Source: Syntrophomonas sp. (GTDB lineage Bacteria > Bacillota > Syntrophomonadia > Syntrophomonadales > Syntrophomonadaceae). From it: 64,000 nucleotides of DNA. Location of the stretch: the NCBI GenBank assembly GCA_016841245.1, contig JAENZN010000017.1, positions 26,413-90,412 of the forward strand. Reading direction: 5' to 3'. Of the stretch, positions 28,357 through 37,177 are shown piece by piece. A program made the translations under genes and the position numbers. How positions within the stretch are numbered: the first letter of the stretch is position 1; the number at the start of each line of letters is the position of its first letter. Under the pieces are notes generated by a model. The model did no database searches. It was given only the letters and a program-made list of their open reading frames with translations, and had not been told where the DNA came from.

Positions 28357-28929
28357 TTGTATGCATTGATGGCTCTAATCGCGTGTGCACTCATTGCCTA
28401 TATGTTACTAAATAACAAAAATATGAAAACCTATAATCATTTTATGAAAAGAAAAAAAAGGCTTGAGCAATCGATTGATTTCTTTAATGCAACAGAAAAA
28501 TATGTAAATCAAAATGTGATAATTGCCATAAATCAGGAAGAAGAAAAGATTTGCGTAAGCACTATGAAAAAGGGCAGCCCAGTTCCTTTAGTGTATAATT
28601 TTAATGAGATAGTCTCCTGTGAAATTATTGAATATGCAGTTACGAACGATAGTACTTCGATAAATAATCAGAGGAACCAAGGAGTAGCTATTGTTTTAGC
28701 TGACAGTGTTGAAAAGGTAATCGGCAATATATCAGGAAAGGCTGCGGGAGACAGAATTAACCGAATTGATTTAAAAATATCATTTAAAGATTCACGAAAC
28801 CCCTTTGTTTTGGCTAATTTCTTATTTTGGGAAGTTAGTAAAAATAGCGAGGAGTATCAAACTGCATCAAAAGATGTTTCCCATTGGTATAGTAAAATTG
28901 ATGACATTATTAAAAAGAGAGAGAACTAA
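28357..28929 (+). CDS. Membrane-anchored protein of unknown function
   Basis: About 190 residues. One hydrophobic segment at the N-terminus (ALMALIACALIAYMLL) is followed by a soluble domain rich in beta strands. TTG 28357 fits TGAGGAG (28341-28347); TTG 28348 is too close. AT-rich, standing alone between relic regions. Not recognised; could be a small cytoplasmic-domain sensor with a single anchor. Confidence 0.65.
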   Translation: MYALMALIACALIAYMLLNNKNMKTYNHFMKRKKRLEQSIDFFNATEKYVNQNVIIAINQEEEKICVSTMKKGSPVPLVYNFNEIVSCEIIEYAVTNDSTSINNQRNQGVAIVLADSVEKVIGNISGKAAGDRINRIDLKISFKDSRNPFVLANFLFWEVSKNSEEYQTASKDVSHWYSKIDDIIKKREN

Positions 28930-28984
28930 ATTAGATTATTATTAAATATTCAGAATGGGGGCGGTTATCCCTGGCAGTGACATA

Positions 28985-29383
28985 TAGTACTTACCTGTAG
29001 AGGCTGTTCCACCAAGCGTCAATATGTCCGCAAGGCATCTAGTTCAGGTTGCGTTGCTGACCGTGCCAGCGGATAACTTGGTACCCCACGGCGCCTCGGT
29101 GATACTTCTACCCGGCGTAACGATACAGCGGCCAAATACATTTCGATTAGTGCCTACTTCACCGAACCATCACGCCGAAGGGGTCTAATGCTATACCTTT
29201 AATTTTAGTCGTCTTAAGCTTCACATCTCCCGATGTCGTTATAGTCAGGGTAAGCTCGTAATTACCGGAACCATACCCCGGCCGAACCTCGGTTCGGCTA
29301 CGCAATGACCGAACAATTTCCTTAATACATATTGAATAGCCCATTAATTTAGGTGTATAATTTTTTCGGGATGTGCTTCGCAA
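28985..29383 (-). pseudogene. IS256-family transposase remnant
   Basis: On the minus strand, fragments in different frames align in order with IS256 (mutator-type) transposases. These are GNYELTLTITTSGDVKLKTT near 29220-29270, then SITEAPWGTKLSAGTVSN near 29060-29110, then HIDAWWNSLY near 28995-29025. Stops and frameshifts separate them, and the catalytic C-terminal half is missing. No inverted repeats of the element were found. Confidence 0.7.
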
Positions 29384-29764
29384 CTCCTTACTTGGTGTTT
29401 TATATTTAGCAACTTAATTTTAGTAAGCGGCTGTGTCCGGACGCTATTCTAATGTAAAAAATTATTGTACTATGTCCTGTTCTCCATTGGTGAGTCTGCT
29501 GTTTACTGATCCAGATACTCATTGAGTCATTGCTCTACGCAATGACTCATTTATAATTCATTAGATTATATTATTACAGTAGGTTTGCAGCGATATATAC
29601 TTACTGTAGATAATTAGCAGCAATTGAGTCTGGTGCTTCACCGATTGCCATATACGATACAGATTTACAATCTTTTGGGCTTGAGAATTACGCTATATTA
29701 TACCAGTCAAATTCACAAGCTAACTGATTGACTCTGCGTTCTAATTCTGCTGCCATATTTTTGT
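29384..29764. other. Intergenic, no feature seen
   Basis: AT-rich sequence downstream of the DUF1646 gene. It holds a short imperfect stem (ATGAGTCATT pairs near 29519-29550) that could end transcription of that gene. No reading frame is supported. Confidence 0.4.
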
Positions 29765-30838
29765 TTATATAAGGAACAATATAACAAACATTATCCCCAT
29801 TACTATCAGTCCTAGAGGAGTTCCTAATTTAGCCCACTCTTTACTTGTTATTCTTAGCCTGGAAGCACTTATAATATTGGGAATATTACCTGGAATCAAC
29901 ATACCACCACTTATTAACAATCCCATCAATATAGCTGTGATAGTTGCATCGCCCATGGAGTTGCTGAGTTCTGCAGCACACAGGGTAGCATTATCCAGTA
30001 CTGCAGATATCATATTGATCCAATATAATATCTGGGGGCTAAGCCCTAAGATATAGGCTTCTATCAAGGGTTCAAATCCCTCTCCCAGGAACACCAGAGC
30101 CATAACGAATAAATACACTTTTAAGGCCCGGATGATGATACTCGTCCAGGTATCTTCTTCCATCGGCTCATCCTCAATTAGAGCATCGTCTATGGCCTGT
30201 GGCTCGGAAGTCATGGCTGTCTGAAAATCAACACCATTTTGCCTGGCAACTTTTGCCGTGTAGATACCTGCCAGAGCTGTGAAGAATACTACCAGAGGGA
30301 TAATATATTTAGCCAGCAGATAGAACAAATAGAAAAAGCTTTCATCCAGCTTGGAAACAGCAATAGTTGCTAGCGGTTCTCCCACCGGTGTAAGTGTTGC
30401 TCCTAAGCCGATGGCAAAACAGGCTAGAATGCAGACCACTATTTTCTGCTGTCGTTTCAAAGGCAGCAAGGTAATAACCTCAACCAGTATAATTGATGCC
30501 ACAATGGCGGTTATCACACTTGAAAGCAAACCCAGTATTAATACAACCCCTGATACAGCTGCCGCTACCGGAATTCTCTGCAGCAATTTATTCATCAGGT
30601 TAGAGAACTGATCTTGAAGTAAGAAGAACATAACTCCGGCAACCAGTACAACAGAAGCAATCATTATCGGTTCATGCAAAGCTTCCAACACCAGTTCGGA
30701 ACAAATTTTTCCCGAAATAAAGCATGCAAGAATCCCCATCACAAACAGGAATGGTTCTAAATTTTCTTCGACTTTCTTTATCAAAAAAGGCAAAGCCAAC
30801 ACTAGAAGCAGTATTACGGTAAGTCCAGCAATAACCAA
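29765..30838 (-). CDS. DUF1646 family cation-transporter-like membrane protein
   Basis: 357 residues with about ten hydrophobic spans and an acidic cytoplasmic loop around residues 205-225. GLGATLTPVGEPLATI and MLIPGNIPNIISASRL resemble the substrate-binding reentrant motifs of the ion-transporter (NhaD/ArsB-like) superfamily, to which DUF1646 belongs. Ion specificity cannot be read; sodium/proton exchange is a common guess. TTG start at 30838 follows AGAAGGGA on the minus strand. It runs against its neighbours and is isolated. Confidence 0.8.
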   Translation of the reverse strand: MVIAGLTVILLLVLALPFLIKKVEENLEPFLFVMGILACFISGKICSELVLEALHEPIMIASVVLVAGVMFFLLQDQFSNLMNKLLQRIPVAAAVSGVVLILGLLSSVITAIVASIILVEVITLLPLKRQQKIVVCILACFAIGLGATLTPVGEPLATIAVSKLDESFFYLFYLLAKYIIPLVVFFTALAGIYTAKVARQNGVDFQTAMTSEPQAIDDALIEDEPMEEDTWTSIIIRALKVYLFVMALVFLGEGFEPLIEAYILGLSPQILYWINMISAVLDNATLCAAELSNSMGDATITAILMGLLISGGMLIPGNIPNIISASRLRITSKEWAKLGTPLGLIVMGIMFVILFLI

Positions 30839-31510
30839 TTCATATCTTCCCTTCTATAATTATTGTTAAAAATAAGGCGGAGATCTTTTTGGGATTTCAA
30901 AAATTCAACAGGTCGAATAAGCATTTAATTATTTTATAAGCATTCCATCCTAAAGTGCTAATATTATTCAGTTTTTTTCTAAATACCAGTACTGCTGCAA
31001 TATGAAATAGTGATAATATTTTTCCGTTATCATTTGCTTTCAGATAATATCCAGGAGTTATTTACATAATGAACAATATTCAAACAGAAGATATACAATC
31101 GGAAACAATATTATTCAATGCCACCAGATAAAAGGAAGCAAAATAATGGTAAATTAACTGTCTGTCTGGTAAAGTAAAATGGCTCCGGTACATCCCTCCT
31201 TTTTTACTCTTAACTTTGATATCTTGCAAGATTTATACCATTGTCGAGAAAAGTTTTATAGCCGTTGTTATTGTCAATACTAAAGCAAGCACATACATGT
31301 CGTACTTTGCTGTTATAAGGACGTGATATGTCTAATGAATCGTAGAGATATTCCCTGCTTGGTTTTCTTGCCTGAATAAAGGGGGGATTATCTATAAAAT
31401 AAATGAATTAATGAAATGTAACGCTGATAATTAGGCCTGTAGCTGCATTACAAAATTAATCTCATGGAAAAGATATCTTGAGTCAAAAGTCAAAAGCAGC
31501 AGCCACTAAA
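30839..31510. other. AT-rich intergenic region, no gene seen
   Basis: No supported reading frame. The left end should contain the promoter of the minus-strand DUF1646 gene. The sequence is degenerate and leads into the second 40-bp dyad. Confidence 0.4.
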
Positions 31511-31550
31511 AGTGTCAGCTTCTTAGATAGATGTTCAAGAAACTGACACT
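31511..31550. promoter_or_regulatory. 40-bp dyad, candidate upstream activating site (copy 2)
   Basis: AGTGTCAG (31511-31518) and CTGACACT (31543-31550) have the same ends and the same total length as the dyad at 17877-17916, and the arms continue as CTTCTT/AAGAAA. It lies 218 bases before a -24/-12 promoter. An isolated CTGACACC half-site is at 31700. Confidence 0.7.
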
Positions 31551-31768
31551 TATTGTGACTTATCGTTGATGGTTAACTTAAAGATGCGTTTCCCAGCATA
31601 TTTCCCATCAACTTTGCTAATGAATGCGCTGCAAAATCAGTGATACACTTAAACTAAGTTTTGCTTATTTTACGTTTCCTAAGATTTTATTCTAATAATC
31701 TGACACCACTTTTATATTGCTAACAGTGTTATTGCCAATATAATCGACATTCTGTTAACCAAAAAAAT

Positions 31769-31784
31769 TGGCATGTTAATTGCA
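31769..31784 (+). promoter_or_regulatory. Sigma-54 (-24/-12) promoter in front of the decayed hdr cluster
   Basis: TGGCAT-N5-TTGCA with exact spacing. The 18-base core TTGGCATRTTAATTGCAA is shared with the promoter at 17978 apart from one base, so the two are related by descent or under the same constraint. Confidence 0.8.
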
Positions 31785-31817
31785 ACAAAGTTCACTAGAT
31801 GCAACAAACGATAAAGA

Positions 31818-32042
31818 ATGTTTGATTATGCAAAAAGAGGCATCCTGAATGGAAACATAGACGTAGTTACCGAGGCAGTGTTGGGAGCAGCAAGGGGTGC
31901 AGTTGAAGTGTGTTTTGATTTAGTCGGAGTCATGGCTTTGTGGTACGGATTTGCTGCTGGCGGAGAAGAATATGATACCAGCGAAGTACCGGAGGTAAAA
32001 GTTGGTGAAGTGCAAAACGGAAAATGTGTGAATGTTGTATAA
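31818..32042 (+). pseudogene. Fragment resembling spore maturation protein A (SpmA/nucleoside-recognition domain)
   Basis: 74 codons. GNIDVVTEAVLGAARGAVEV followed by LVGVMALWYG resembles the N-terminal part of SpmA, after which the sequence changes to an unrelated acidic tail. The remaining SpmA spans are absent. It starts 34 bases after a sigma-54 promoter without a good ribosome site. Most likely a truncated gene joined to foreign sequence. Confidence 0.5.
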
Positions 32043-32195
32043 CGACTAGTACTGTTATCAAATCTTACTACTAAAAATGATAACGGCTTTTAGTCCAACT
32101 TTAGAGTGATGGGCAAATTTTTACATTTTACACTTGGGCATTCATTATTTCTACATTTTTTTAGCAGTAGTTACAGCAAATTAGATAGGAAAGGG

Positions 32196-32771
32196 AGGTA
32201 TTCAAAGGCGTTATTTTATCAAATGTGTGAGTGCGCGCGATCGAAGCAAAGGTATGCCGTATTGTTCAAAAGCCTCTTGTATGTATACAGCAAAGCAAGC
32301 AAAGGAACTAAAAAAAGCTCATCAGACGCAGACGTATGTGTCACGTATGTGGATATTAGGACAAACTTCAAAGATGCTGAAGAGTTTGTCCGCGGCGTCA
32401 TGGAAAATGAGCGTGTACGTTATATCCGTGGACGCGTTGGCAAGGTATTTCCTGTTAATGATCGGTTAATCGTCAGAGCAGAAGATGTTCTGATGGGTAC
32501 CCTTTAAAAATCGAAGCAGACTTATTTGTTCTAGGACTGCCATGGTTCCAGTAAAAGTACTAACACTTTGGTCAACAAGGTTGGAGGGAAGGCCGATGAC
32601 AATGGGTTTATAACATCGGTTCCTCTCGCCCAAAGCGCTAACACCATGGAAAAAGGTGTATATTATGCTGGCGCTTGCGGTTTCCCTTGCGATGTTGGTG
32701 AATCGCTCAATCAAGGCAGTGCAGCCGCTGCAGGAGTATTATCTTATCTTCAAGTCAACGGGAGGCCGTGA
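32196..32771 (+). pseudogene. Decayed hdrA
   Basis: Segments in three frames match the intact HdrA at 19652 in order: FIKCVSARDRSKGMPYCS (32220-32280), then EEFVRGVMENERVRYIRGR (32376-32440) with VRAEDVLMG (32470-32495), then YYAGACGFP with SLNQGSAAAAG (32660-32740). The N-terminal FAD fold is missing, and several frameshifts and a stop break it. One of the cluster cysteines (CC to SC) is also lost. Confidence 0.85.
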
Positions 32772-32820
32772 ATGAGTAATTATTCATTAGAAAGGGAGGG
32801 TCTCGAAAAAGGGCAAAACT

Positions 32821-32972
32821 GTTATGACTTCATTTCAAACTGAAATCGAACAAAAGGCGGATTTGAACCTCGATGCGTACATGCAATGTGGCTGTTGTGC
32901 TGGTGGATACAGTGGATCGATTACATGGATTACAGTCCTCGTCAAATGATTCAGTTGATGAAGAATGAATAA
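32821..32972 (+). pseudogene. Decayed hdrC
   Basis: Begins with a credible start after an AGGGAGG stretch and reads DLNLDAYMQCGCCAGG, matching the first cluster motif of HdrC. A frameshift follows and DYSPRQMIQLMKNE appears in another frame. The second cluster motif is absent. Confidence 0.75.
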
Positions 32973-33463
32973 GCGGGATATTTTACCCAAAAGCTAAACG
33001 TAGAAGTAGTCCATTTAATCGATGTATTATCTGAACTATCTGTTTTTGAGACCCGGAAGGAAAGAATTCAAACAAAATTCAGAGACCTTAAGGTTGTTTG
33101 CTACTATGGATGTTTGACGGGTAGACAAATTCGAACCTGAAGCAAACGATTCGGAAAATTCACAAAGTATGGCTAATCTTTTAAAGCTCTTAGAGATTGA
33201 TTCAAGGGATTGGTCTCATAAAACAGGGTGTTGTGGCGGAAGTCACTTGCTTTACGGGCCTGAACTTGCCACGATCAGAACGGATGAGGTCATAAGCCAG
33301 GCAAAGGTTGCCAGAGCATATCGTTGTGGTGTGCCCCTTGTGTTACTCAAATTTGGGATTCCGTTTACATGCCCAAGTACAAACATTCCGGTAGTATTTT
33401 TTACCCAGTAGCTTGGTCTAGCCTTAGGATACTCTGAAAAAGAGGTTGAACTTCACAAAAGGT
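32973..33463 (+). pseudogene. Decayed hdrB
   Basis: Starts inside the gene: VEVVHLIDVLSELS and LKVVCYYGCLTGRQ match the middle of HdrB, then a stop. After a frameshift, WSHKTGCCGGSHLLYGPELA and PSTNIPVVFFTQ-stop-LGLALGYSEKEVE follow. The first CCG domain is deleted and the last CxxC is disrupted. Together with the hdrA and hdrC relics it shows a lost HdrACB operon. Confidence 0.82.
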
Positions 33464-33509
33464 AAAAACAATAAAACCTATAGTAAAATAAGCAAGGAGG
33501 ACTCTATTT

Positions 33510-34703
33510 ATGAATCGAACAGATTTAAGAAACAAGTATTCCATTGTAGGTGTAGGTTACACACCGCAGGGAAAAGTTCTGGGACGCTCTGCAAATAGTT
33601 TTTATCTCGAAGCGACCATGAACGCCATTAATGATGCGGGACTAAAAAAGGATGATATAGATGGTCTGATTTTATACCGCGATTTTCCGATTTTGCCCGG
33701 TGACGCCATGCATCATACAGGCAATGTCATAACCTACAGTCTTGGCATACGCCCTAAATTCTTAAGCCAGGAAGCTTACTGCTACCGGACCAATATCAAT
33801 AAAGCAATAGGTGCTATCGAAAACGGAACATGTAAGTATGTTCTTATCGTATTTGCCGAGAGCGGCAGAACCGGTCACCGTACATGGACAGATGAGATTG
33901 ACCTGTTCAGCAGCAAGCCCTATGATGAGTACGCCGCTTATGGAAACATTTCAGCTTTCACCAACTATGCCATGTTCGCTAGTCGTGCCATGCATGAACA
34001 CGGAACAGGACCTGATATATGGTCGGAGATAGCTGTCGCACAGCGTAAATGGGCTAATCTGAATCCCAATGCTATTCAGTACAGCAAGCCTTTGACAAAG
34101 GAAGACTACATGGCAACACCGTTTCTTTCATGGCCGTTCCGTGCCCTGGATGCAACTGCATCAACCGATGGCGGCCGCGCAATTATCATCACCACCACAG
34201 AGCGGGCCAGAGAACTCAAGAATCCGCCTATCATGATCCGCGGATACGGCTCTGCCAATGATACTGCCAAGGGCTGGCAGCTTACTCCGGGCGATCCCGC
34301 GAGCAGCGCCCGTATTGCCGGAGCCCAAGCTTTTGAGATGGCCGGACTGTGTACAAAAGATATAGGCGCAGCCCAGATATATGACTGCTACACCTATACG
34401 GTTGAGGCAACCCTGGGTGATTACGGATTCTTCGAGAAGACAAAACAACGTGACTTCTTAACAGTTGAGAACTTAGGACCCGGCGGAGATTTCCCGATAA
34501 ACACCGGTGGCGGGCTGCTTTCTGAAGGTTATGGTATGGGATTGACTCCCATAGGCGAAGCTGTGATGCAGATGTCCGGGCGTTGTGGAGATCGTCAGTT
34601 AGGTGTGGTACCTGGCACAAAAATGCCTGAATTCATGATCGTCTCCGATAACGGCGGTTTCTATCAAAGCAACGAAACTCTTATTTTAGAAAGGGGTAAA
34701 TAA
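33510..34703 (+). CDS. Thiolase-like (SCP-x/lipid-transfer type) acyl-CoA enzyme
   Basis: 397 residues with a thiolase fold. QEAYCYRTNINKAIGAIENG carries a cysteine at the nucleophile position. The C-terminal motif reads GGGLLSEGYGMG, where the catalytic histidine of the usual GHP is replaced by Tyr341. This resembles thiolase-like aldolases (Ltp2 type) that pair with DUF35 proteins, so condensation or retro-aldol cleavage of an acyl-CoA is more likely than ordinary thiolysis; this is inference. Start ATG has AAGGAGGA. More GC-rich than its surroundings and intact, unlike the hdr relics upstream. Confidence 0.82.
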   Translation: MNRTDLRNKYSIVGVGYTPQGKVLGRSANSFYLEATMNAINDAGLKKDDIDGLILYRDFPILPGDAMHHTGNVITYSLGIRPKFLSQEAYCYRTNINKAIGAIENGTCKYVLIVFAESGRTGHRTWTDEIDLFSSKPYDEYAAYGNISAFTNYAMFASRAMHEHGTGPDIWSEIAVAQRKWANLNPNAIQYSKPLTKEDYMATPFLSWPFRALDATASTDGGRAIIITTTERARELKNPPIMIRGYGSANDTAKGWQLTPGDPASSARIAGAQAFEMAGLCTKDIGAAQIYDCYTYTVEATLGDYGFFEKTKQRDFLTVENLGPGGDFPINTGGGLLSEGYGMGLTPIGEAVMQMSGRCGDRQLGVVPGTKMPEFMIVSDNGGFYQSNETLILERGK

Positions 34704-34705
34704 GA

Positions 34706-35134
34706 ATGACTCAAGTATTAAAAGTAAATCTGCCTTACGACCTCAGAGTCAGCTCTGATAATGCTATGTTTTATCAAACTGCTCATGATGAACATAAATT
34801 TATTCTGCCACACTGCAAAAGCTGCGGACAGTATTTCTGGCCTGGTGCTTTTATCTGCCAGCACTGCGGCAGCACGGATGTTGAGTGGAAAGAGGCTTCG
34901 GGCCATGGCAAAATTTATTCCCACGTGGAAGGGCGATTCCCGTTCCATCCGGACATCAAGGAATATCTTCCAATTGCCATATGCTCTGTGGTCCTGGACG
35001 AGGGACCGCGCGTTTTCGGGCGCCTTGTTAACTATGAAGAAATCGAAAAGGTTCCTTATGATGCACCTGTGCATATCGTATGGCTTCAAGACGATGAAAA
35101 AGGATGCACAATCATGGGATGGGAAATGGATTAA
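34706..35134 (+). CDS. DUF35 zinc-ribbon/OB-fold protein, partner of the thiolase-like enzyme
   Basis: 142 residues. A rubredoxin-like zinc ribbon CKSCGQYFWPGAFICQHCGS is followed by an OB fold that usually binds the CoA moiety and channels intermediates to a thiolase partner. It starts 2 bases after the thiolase stop, so the two should form a complex, as in archaeal HMG-CoA synthesis and in steroid side-chain degradation. Confidence 0.88.
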   Translation: MTQVLKVNLPYDLRVSSDNAMFYQTAHDEHKFILPHCKSCGQYFWPGAFICQHCGSTDVEWKEASGHGKIYSHVEGRFPFHPDIKEYLPIAICSVVLDEGPRVFGRLVNYEEIEKVPYDAPVHIVWLQDDEKGCTIMGWEMD

Positions 35135-35145
35135 ATGTAGAGCAT

Positions 35146-35240
35146 AGATAAAGGCAAAGCTGTCGAAAGATGGAGACGCAAAGCTACAAAGAGAATCCCT
35201 GCAGGTTCCCTGTGGGGATTCTTTATAAAGGTGGCCGCAC
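35146..35240 (+). ncRNA. Candidate c-di-GMP-I (GEMM) riboswitch, possibly degenerate
   Basis: AAGGCAAAGCTGTCGAAAGA and GACGCAAAGCTAC reproduce the GEMM core (GGCAAA, GAAA tetraloop, GACGCAAAGCYAC). A second stem AGAATCCC/GGGGATTCT follows, and GGTGGCC could close the first helix with GGC. The 3' receptor part is unusual. It lies after DUF35 and before a CoA-transferase remnant, so its original target gene seems lost. Confidence 0.5.
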
Positions 35241-35245
35241 AATGA

Positions 35246-35392
35246 GTAAAGCATTGTATCCGGGTAGGTTTTGATCCGGTAACAAACAGGCAGGTAGAGA
35301 CTGAAGTGCCAGTAATGGAACTTCCCACTGCAGAAGAATTGGCAGTACTTAAGAAAGTTGACCCCAATTACATCCTGGGATATGAGTTTTAA
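35246..35392 (+). pseudogene. C-terminal remnant of a CoA-transferase beta subunit
   Basis: An open frame without a start codon reads VGFDPVTNRQVETEVPVMEL and then PTAEELAVLKKVDPNYILG. This matches the end of class I CoA-transferase beta subunits, including the intact one here (TGWDLKV...PTEKELENLRAVD). Everything upstream is gone. It extends the parallel between the dead cluster and the living hdr/CoA-transferase cluster. Confidence 0.65.
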
Positions 35393-35419
35393 TCATTAAA
35401 ATTTAATTACAGACAATAA

Positions 35420-35470
35420 TAGGCGGGGCATACATAAGACAGTTTGCATGTCTTATGTATGTCCCGCCTA
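35420..35470. terminator. 21-bp near-perfect hairpin
   Basis: TAGGCGGGGCATACATAAGAC (arm 35420-35440, one G-T pair) pairs with 35450-35470 around a 9-base loop. Likely the terminator of the thiolase/DUF35 region, possibly an old insertion-element end. Confidence 0.6.
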
Positions 35471-35544
35471 TTACTATACTTGCGGATTAGCCGGTTAAGA
35501 TGAAAAACTAATTGATCGCAGAAATTTCTTATAAGCCAAATAAT

Positions 35545-35584
35545 AAAAGCCTGTCCGGGATATAATTTCTGCGGACAGGCTTTT
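35545..35584. terminator. Bidirectional rho-independent terminator
   Basis: AAAAGCCTGTCC (35545-35556) pairs exactly with GGACAGGCTTTT (35573-35584). It carries T-runs on both strands and lies between the plus-strand remnant and the convergent DUF169 gene. Confidence 0.8.
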
Positions 35585-35732
35585 AATTATGGTTTATTAC
35601 TTTACATATTGATAGAAGTGAAAACTGAACAGGGCAGTGTTATGAGTTTTATGAAATCACTTCAAAGAAAAAAGATAAACGATTTTGTACATAGTTTTTT
35701 CAATATTGGGTACTCAGAAGATAGTAAAATAA

Positions 35733-36467
35733 TTACTGCCAATTCATCTTATCTGCTAATCGATTATAAGCTGGTTTCTTATTGGTACGTTCCATAACTT
35801 TTTCGTTGATTTTAGGTAGTGCTTCCATTATTTCGGGTAATAAAGCAAAGGGAATACCCATAACCATTTCCTCAGCTTGTTCATCAGTGGCATTTCGTGA
35901 GCCGTAGCATCCCAAACTGATATTAATTTCCTGCATTAGCATGGGAATTACAGTTACATCAACACAGAGTCCCTGGGATACCGCAGTAGAAAATGAGCCC
36001 CGATTACCTTTCTTATAATTACTTGCTAGTATAAGCCACATAATATCATAAGGTTTGCCTTGTAAAATAACTACATCTGGTTCGAAATCAGCATCACTCA
36101 ATGGTGCAAGCAATATGGCTGAATATTGTCCCTCAGGAATTCTAGGGGTCTGAGTTGATAAATTAGCCCCGTAACTAGGATCAGCGAATACACCCAGGCG
36201 ATGGGTCATTTCTCCCCGGGCAATTTTATCTGGCAGAGGTCTTAACCCTAATGCCGCAGCCCCATTGGCACAGCTAATATTATCAACTGTTACTGCTACC
36301 TTTTCACCTTTTTGAGCCATCATAACCGACTGACAATAGGTGAGGGACAAGTCATCCTGGTATCCAGAAGGAACGTCGGTACCTGCTGCCAGGAAACGTA
36401 CTGCCACCGGGGAACGGGATAGAGTTAGAATATCGTCCAATATTTTAGCATAGCTGTTATTGATCAT
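35733..36467 (-). CDS. DUF169 family protein
   Basis: 244 residues. SRSPVAVRFL near the N-terminus, SCANGAAALGLRPLPDKIARG in the middle and conserved cysteines (TYCQSV, SCANG, GCYGSR) are the marks of DUF169, whose function is unknown. The cysteines hint at a metal or cluster. ATG at 36467 has AAAGGAGC upstream on the minus strand. DUF169 genes are frequent in anaerobes near redox genes; here the neighbours are the decayed acyl-CoA cluster. Confidence 0.85.
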   Translation of the reverse strand: MINNSYAKILDDILTLSRSPVAVRFLAAGTDVPSGYQDDLSLTYCQSVMMAQKGEKVAVTVDNISCANGAAALGLRPLPDKIARGEMTHRLGVFADPSYGANLSTQTPRIPEGQYSAILLAPLSDADFEPDVVILQGKPYDIMWLILASNYKKGNRGSFSTAVSQGLCVDVTVIPMLMQEINISLGCYGSRNATDEQAEEMVMGIPFALLPEIMEALPKINEKVMERTNKKPAYNRLADKMNWQ

Positions 36468-37177
36468 ATGAATGCTCCTTTGAAATTTTTTATTTTTTGT
36501 AAACTCTAATGAAAATTTAGGATCCGTTCGTTGTTCACAAATACCCTGACTGCCCTGTTGGTGTTAAATCAAGCTTTCTCCATCATTATCATAAGCATTA
36601 CTCTAATACTTGCTGTACTGATAACACACTCTTTATCTCTAAACCTGGTGCCATAGCTGATATATCTGACTAACTCTTATTGGTAAAGCTGACTTTAAAT
36701 ATATGCGCTATCCTTCCTGTTAAAACTCTAATTACTGCTTCAAGCAGGTTCTTTTCTATGGGGAATAAACCGTTAGAAACATAGCCTTGATTAACATGAA
36801 TTTCATCAGAATTAAGTCTAGCCCAGAGATCAGTTCGAGTCGTATTTTATCCAACAAGGGGCAAGAAAATAGCACCAGTTACTAATGGTAATATTATAAA
36901 CCTTAACATTAAAAGCAATATATAATGACCAAACGATTACATTAAATAGTCTAAACCAGCCCGAGTGGCTGGCTTAACTTAAATAAAAATTACTCGTAGC
37001 TGGATGTTTTTCTATGAATGCTATTGCTTATTTTTCATATTTACTTTACAGAGCCATTTTATTTATTATAGCACAGCCGGAATGCATTTTACTATGAGCA
37101 TGACCTTAATGATACTGGCATATATTAGTATGAACGTATATCACAAAATAGCTTCTAAGAGGGGGGCATAGAAAGAA
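36468..37177. other. Intergenic region with a possible minus-strand gene remnant
   Basis: No intact gene. On the minus strand an open stretch at about 36856-36670 reads RLNSDEIHVNQGYVSNGLFP and continues to a stop, without start codon or ribosome site; the family is not recognised. The right end should contain the yqfC promoter, probably sporulation-specific, but no clear sigma-E boxes could be fixed. Confidence 0.35.

Noticed and set aside
35242..35274. Short frame reading MSKALYPGRF, resembling the start of phosphopantetheine adenylyltransferase (CoaD)
   Set aside because: It stops after ten codons, and the continuing frame fits the tail of a CoA-transferase beta subunit much better; the CoaD likeness is probably chance.
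35609..35797. 62-codon frame starting in the DUF169 terminator region
   Set aside because: No good ribosome site, overlaps the 3' end of DUF169 on the other strand, and no family resemblance.
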